Made by a program: the position numbers and the translations under genes. Shown here piece by piece: positions 61,815-64,000 of a stretch of 64,000 bases of DNA. The notes below the pieces were generated by a model. That model was not told the DNA's origin, searched no databases, and saw only the letters and a list, made by a program, of their open reading frames with translations. The stretch is from Rhizobium sp. AQ_MP (GTDB lineage: Bacteria > Pseudomonadota > Alphaproteobacteria > Rhizobiales > Rhizobiaceae), in the NCBI RefSeq assembly GCF_014237835.1, contig NZ_JACJVI010000002.1, forward strand, positions 310,001-374,000, read 5' to 3'. Position 1 is the first letter of the stretch. Each line of letters starts with the position of its first letter.

Positions 61815-62210
61815 TCAGCCGAGCTTGATCAGCTTGTTGCCAGCGTCGACCTCGTTGCGACGGTCGAATTCCGCACGCGCCGTCTGGATGCGCTCGTGAT
61901 GGGTGAAAACCCAGCCGCCGAGCGCCCGGATCGGCTCCCCGAAGGAGCGGCCGAGATCGGTCAGAGCGTATTCCACCTTCGGTGGGACTGTCGGATGCAC
62001 CGTGCGTTCGACAATACCGTCGCGTTCCAGTGAACGCAGTGTCAATGTCAGCATGCGCTGGGATATGCCGACGACCGATCGCTTGAGATCGGAGAAGCGC
62101 TGCGGGCCATCGCCGAGCATCATGATGACGAGAACGGTCCATTTATCGCCCAGTCTCGCCAGCATTTCGCTGACGGTCTGGCATTTGTTCGGATCGTAGT
62201 TGTCGCACAT
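61815..62210 (-). CDS. HxlR-family regulator
   Basis: The 131-residue protein has the HxlR winged helix (VSEMLARLGDKWTVLVIMML, RFSDLKRSVVGISQRMLTLT, LRSLERDGIVERTVHPTVPP, ending VEYALTDLGRSFGEPIRALG). The N-terminus MCDNYDPNKCQT holds two Cys, and a Cys at this position is the redox or aldehyde sensor in several HxlR proteins (YodB, HypR). It is divergent from a nitroreductase gene and likely represses it. ATG 62210 opens the classic start; ATG 62222 would add four residues (MGTA). Confidence 0.9.
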   Translation of the reverse strand: MCDNYDPNKCQTVSEMLARLGDKWTVLVIMMLGDGPQRFSDLKRSVVGISQRMLTLTLRSLERDGIVERTVHPTVPPKVEYALTDLGRSFGEPIRALGGWVFTHHERIQTARAEFDRRNEVDAGNKLIKLG

Positions 62211-62226
62211 GGCGGTTCCCATCGTT

Positions 62227-62313
62227 TCATTGGTGTAACCTGGTATCAAAAATGTGCCTTCTTGCACAAATTCCAAGGTTCCATATCTAGGCCTGGTTAC
62301 GAATTTATACCAG
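62227..62313. promoter_or_regulatory. Control region between the HxlR and nitroreductase genes
   Basis: CTGGT (62293-62297) and ACCAG (62309-62313) flank a 21-base AT-rich site, and a related GTAACCTGGTATC lies at 62235-62247. A third pair, GTGC/GCAC, sits between at 62253-62266. HxlR regulators bind AT-rich spaced half sites of this size. The two GTAAC/GGTTAC halves are about 60 bases apart and would cover both promoters. Confidence 0.45.
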
Positions 62314-62371
62314 ACCCGATCGGCCGTGCCAACTCCCGTGGCGCTTCGAGGGGTCAAACAGGAGCGAAACC

Positions 62372-63010
62372 ATGTCCGCATTGATTGAAAAGCTGAACTG
62401 GCGCTATGCCACCAAGAAGATGGACCCGTCCAAAGTCGTGCCCGAGGACAAGGTCGAGCGCATCGTCGAGGCAGCGCGTCTCGCGCCGACCTCGAGCGGT
62501 CTGCAGCCGTTCGAAGTCATCGTTGTCACCAACAAGGATGTCCGCCAGCGCATCCAGGAGATCGCCTGGAACCAGGCGCAGGTGACCGAGGGGTCGCACC
62601 TGCTCGTCTTTGCTGCCTGGGACAACTATACGCCTGAGCGCATCAACCACATGTTTGACCTTGTGAACGAAGAGCGCGGCTTCACGAACGAAGGCTGGGA
62701 AAACTACCGCCAGATGCTGCTCAACACCTATCCGGGGCGCGAGCCGCAGGTGAACTTCGAGCATGCCGCCCGCCAGGCCTATATCGGCTTTGGCATGTCG
62801 GTCGCACAGGCTGCCTTCGAGGGCGTCGATGCAACTCCGATGGAAGGCTTTGATGCTGCCAAGCTCGATGAGATCCTTGGCCTGAAAAAGAAGGGCCTGC
62901 GTTCGGTCACGATCCTGCCGCTCGGCTATCGTGCGCAGGAAGGCGACTGGCTGGTGAATCTCAAGAAGGTCCGCCGCCCGAAGGAGCAGTTTGTTTCGGT
63001 TGTGGCCTGA
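62372..63010 (+). CDS. Nitroreductase-family NAD(P)H oxidoreductase
   Basis: The 212-residue flavoprotein resembles NfsB/YdgI types: YATKKMDPSKVVPEDKVERI, AARLAPTSSGLQPFEVIVVT (FMN phosphate contacts, about 34-53), ARQAYIGFGMSVAQAAFEGV, ATPMEGFDAAKLDEILGL and ILPLGYRAQEGDWLVNLKKV. It reduces nitro groups or quinones in the cytoplasm and belongs with the divergent HxlR gene, a pairing known from electrophile and quinone responses. A strong terminator follows. Confidence 0.92.
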   Translation: MSALIEKLNWRYATKKMDPSKVVPEDKVERIVEAARLAPTSSGLQPFEVIVVTNKDVRQRIQEIAWNQAQVTEGSHLLVFAAWDNYTPERINHMFDLVNEERGFTNEGWENYRQMLLNTYPGREPQVNFEHAARQAYIGFGMSVAQAAFEGVDATPMEGFDAAKLDEILGLKKKGLRSVTILPLGYRAQEGDWLVNLKKVRRPKEQFVSVVA

Positions 63011-63051
63011 CGATCTTTCTAACCGAGTCGGCACCTCCAGGCCGACCGCCA

Positions 63052-63078
63052 GGGCTCCGGGCAACCGGAGCCCTTTTT
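63052..63078 (+). terminator. Rho-independent terminator after the nitroreductase gene
   Basis: GGGCTCCGG (63052-63060) and CCGGAGCCC (63065-63073) form a perfect 9-base-pair stem with loop GCAA, followed by TTTTT. Confidence 0.9.
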
Positions 63079-63189
63079 CGCGCATATCAAAATACGCGGT
63101 TTGATCGTTATTCTGCATGCTGTTCAGTGTGTTAAGTCAAATTGAACACATTCTGACGCAAGCTGCGCTGTCAGCCTTGGGTCAATCGC

Positions 63190-64000
63190 ATGCGGCTTCA
63201 CCATTTGGACAAACGGCTTCGGCCACTCGCTACCCGTCGGGTGGCGGTTGCAGCCTTGCTTGTCGTTTTCGCGACCATGGCGATGATGGTGGCCTCGATC
63301 GTCATGACTGCGCTCGATCGTGTCGCAAGCTATGCCAATCATCTGGACGAGGAACGCTCGCGCGAGACGCTGGTCGGTGCCATCCAGACCTTCGAGCACC
63401 AGCTGGGCGCGACGCTTCTCGACTATACCGCCTGGGATGATGCAGCTGACAATGCCTATGTCCACAAGGACATGGCCTGGATGATCAGCAACTTCGGCGA
63501 TATGACCTTCGACAGCGACCTCTTCGACGTGGCGATCGTTCTCGATGCCGCGGGCAATCCGATGATGGCCTATTCGGACGGCCAGCCTATCCAAGGAGGC
63601 GCGGAAGGTTATCTCACCCCGGCAATCATGAAGCTTTTCGACAAAGTCCGCTTTGGCCAGAGCGGTCGCGTGCCGCAGGCGCTCGGTTTCATTCGCACGC
63701 AGAAGGGCATCGGTTCTGCGGGCGTTGCGCTGATCCGGCCGAAATCCGGTTCGATCGACAGGCCAACCGCCGACTATGTCTATCTGGCATTCATTCGGCA
63801 TCTCACGCCGCTGACCGTCGAGCGGATATCCGAGGCCTATGTGCTTCCCGGTCTGGTGTTGATGCCGCCATCCTCCGCCAAGACCGCCGTGACCATTTCT
63901 GCCCCGTCCGGGGAGAAGATTGCCTCTCTGGCCTGGACACCGCGTGCGCCAGGCGACCAGAGCCGCGAGCAGGTGGCGCCGTTGATCAAGGCGGCTCTTG
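63190..64000 (+). CDS. CHASE4-type membrane sensor protein, partial
   Basis: The gene runs off the right edge; 270 residues are visible. After a basic N-terminus, residues 18-40 form a membrane helix (AVAALLVVFATMAMMVASIV). The periplasmic part begins VASYANHLDEERSRETLVGA and has HQLGATLLDYTAWDDAADNA (about 71-90), typical of CHASE4 sensor domains, then DLFDVAIVLDAAGNPMMAYS. Such proteins usually end in GGDEF/EAL domains that make or break cyclic-di-GMP, or in a histidine kinase; that part is outside the window. ATG 63190 is the only start with a helix directly after it. Confidence 0.8.
   Translation, partial: MRLHHLDKRLRPLATRRVAVAALLVVFATMAMMVASIVMTALDRVASYANHLDEERSRETLVGAIQTFEHQLGATLLDYTAWDDAADNAYVHKDMAWMISNFGDMTFDSDLFDVAIVLDAAGNPMMAYSDGQPIQGGAEGYLTPAIMKLFDKVRFGQSGRVPQALGFIRTQKGIGSAGVALIRPKSGSIDRPTADYVYLAFIRHLTPLTVERISEAYVLPGLVLMPPSSAKTAVTISAPSGEKIASLAWTPRAPGDQSREQVAPLIKAAL

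Overview
The window looks like chromosomal DNA of a member of the Rhizobiaceae (Rhizobium/Agrobacterium/Allorhizobium type). The reasons are the high and even GC content, the dense set of ABC importers with LacI/LysR/TetR/SorC regulators, the SitABCD manganese importer with Mur-like boxes, and four copies of a RIME-like intergenic mosaic element plus other palindromic intergenic repeats typical of rhizobia. I see no IS element, integrase, prophage, CRISPR array, rRNA or tRNA. The window opens inside one gene (phosphate acetyltransferase family) and closes inside another (CHASE4-type sensor).

Layout. 1-3.5 kb: hotdog/Pta fusion (partial), P1-family peptidase, small membrane protein, PAP2 phosphatase. 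3.5-10.6 kb: a divergent peptide-uptake locus, with binding protein and two permeases on the minus strand and an M20 amidohydrolase plus a fused double ATPase on the plus strand. 10.7-18.9 kb: housekeeping and stress genes (nitrilase-family amidase, CysZ-like membrane protein, VOC protein with divergent TetR and twin operators, nth, DUF2244, an AraC-type HTH/MGMT fusion, a CopG-ParE toxin-antitoxin pair, a SorC-type regulator, transaldolase). 19.4-23.1 kb: a 1220-residue protein made almost entirely of 152 octapeptide repeats. 23.2-30.4 kb: SH3-domain protein, then a ydcSTUV-patD-like polyamine uptake and gamma-aminobutyraldehyde oxidation operon with a LysR gene upstream. 30.6-36.8 kb: EamA exporter, sitABCD, and a divergent membrane-anchored His-rich protein. 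36.9-40.0 kb: lysS and gltX. 40.5-47.0 kb: SLC13 and TerC membrane proteins, then a TetR-controlled HlyD/DHA2 drug-efflux pair. 47.1-51.2 kb: LacI regulator, xylB, xylA. 51.4-61.8 kb: GreA-type factor, then a second LacI regulator facing a sugar ABC importer (ATPase, permease, binding protein), a TIM-barrel isomerase, a Gfo/Idh/MocA dehydrogenase and a GH1 beta-glucosidase. 61.8-64 kb: HxlR regulator divergent from a nitroreductase, then the sensor.

The genes fit a soil or plant-associated heterotroph scavenging peptides, polyamines, xylose and glycosides. Several divergent regulator/target pairs carry clear palindromes in the shared gap.

The most unusual object is the octapeptide protein. 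Its 8-residue repeats are ordered into a 17-octad (136-residue) super-repeat with conserved Q-less, acidic and Arg octads at fixed places, and that order is itself partly duplicated at 61 octads. The second is the His-rich anchored protein that shares its upstream region with sitABCD. All family calls are by eye from translated sequence; no database search was run.
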